Shown in pieces: positions 30,362-30,792 of a stretch of 30,792 nucleotides of DNA; within the stretch, counting starts at the first letter, position 1; every line of letters begins with the position of its first letter. Under the pieces are notes generated by a model that did not search any database, had not been told where the DNA came from, and saw only the letters and a list, made by a program, of their open reading frames with translations. Source of the DNA: a virus; the IMG/VR virus record IMGVR_UViG_3300012920_000159, positions 1-30,792 of that record, one strand, 5' to 3'. The translations under genes and the position numbers were made by a program.

Positions 30362-30792
30362 CTCTCTGCGAGTTTCTGGAAGTAAGAGAGTGCATCATCT
30401 TCATCCTCATCCTTGGACGCAACTGGTGTAGGTGCGGTGATGTCAGGTGCGTTAAAGTCAGGCTTAGAGCGTGACAGAGACTCCTGAATCTGACGTTCTG
30501 CAGATTCCTTAGCAGCATAATCATCATACTCAGTCTCCTCATCTTGAGGAGTGGTAGGACGAGACTTCTGTCCCAGGACATACTTGAGACGACGCTCAAG
30601 ATCTTCGTAGGACTTGAACTGATCTTCAGCAGTCAGTCCAGCAAGAGAATATTGCTTCTTCCAAATTGCTTCCATAGCATCATCATCACTCAGCAGAGGA
30701 GCAGGAGTGTCAAACTCAGACTTATCATAGTTCCAGTAACCGTCTTTCTTGACGATCTTCAGTTTGAAGTTTGCACCTTGCCAGAAGTCAAA
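30358..30792 (-). CDS. 32: Single-stranded DNA-binding protein gp32 (partial, N-terminus outside window)
   Basis: 144 C-terminal residues are visible; the frame is open to the right edge. FDFWQGANFKLKIVKKDGYW followed by NYDKSEF is the end of the gp32 core OB domain. After it come a helical linker (EDLERRLKYVLGQ), a Ser/Pro/Asp-rich linker and the acidic tail DEDEDDALSYFQKLAES, which in T4 recruits replication partners. An ATG at 30675 lies inside the gene and is not the start. It is convergent with gp53. Confidence 0.92.
   Translation of the reverse strand, partial: FDFWQGANFKLKIVKKDGYWNYDKSEFDTPAPLLSDDDAMEAIWKKQYSLAGLTAEDQFKSYEDLERRLKYVLGQKSRPTTPQDEETEYDDYAAKESAERQIQESLSRSKPDFNAPDITAPTPVASKDEDEDDALSYFQKLAES

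Overview
The window is AT-rich, tightly packed phage DNA from the tail and baseplate region of a T4-like (Tevenvirinae-related) marine myovirus. It is most probably a cyanophage of the Synechococcus/Prochlorococcus type (Kyanoviridae); a T4-like pelagiphage is the main alternative. The identification rests on a block of T4 core genes (gp4, gp48, gp53, gp54-like, gp26-like, gp27-like, gp32), on very large fibre proteins with the SGDGSGLTG-type repeats common in these phages, and on T4-type late promoters (ATAAATA / CTAAATA).

Layout, left to right. Positions 1-13234, minus strand, hold fibre and adhesin genes: a LamG-domain fibre protein running off the left edge, with an embedded cupredoxin-like copper motif; a 631-aa repeat-rich fibre protein; two adjacent 2OG-Fe(II) oxygenases; an Ig plus glycine-rich adhesin; and a 1959-aa fibre protein with a beta-helix-like N-terminus. 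Positions 13235-14243, minus strand, form a small island with tRNA-Leu(UAA), three small hypothetical genes, a 45-aa single-pass membrane protein and two sigma70-type promoters, one with perfect consensus. Positions 14252-27452, minus strand, are a long run of overlapping or abutting baseplate hub and tail genes: a tube-fold initiator, a gp26-like protein, a previously uncounted 56-aa ORF, two tape-measure-like proteins (one with a SleB-like hydrolase domain), a gp27-like hub protein, an OB-fold hub protein, a spike-like protein and smaller partners. Positions 27482-30361, plus strand, hold gp4, a conserved hypothetical, gp48 and gp53. At the right edge gp32 (minus strand, N-terminus outside) meets gp53 tail to tail with overlapping stop codons.

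The genes work together as the tail module: tube initiator and cap, wedge component gp53, central hub and spike, length-determining and cell-wall-opening proteins, and the receptor-binding fibres. The most striking signal lies at the 3' end of the gp26-like gene. There, a Shine-Dalgarno-like GGAGGG, a canonical T_TTT_TTC slippery heptamer and a perfect 7-bp hairpin are arranged with dnaX-like spacing, and the -1 frame runs uninterrupted into the 56-aa ORF just before the tape-measure-like gene. This predicts a programmed -1 frameshift giving a G/G-T-style tail assembly chaperone pair in a T4-like phage.

There is no stretch over 300 bases without a gene. All assignments come from reading the sequence; no database search was run.
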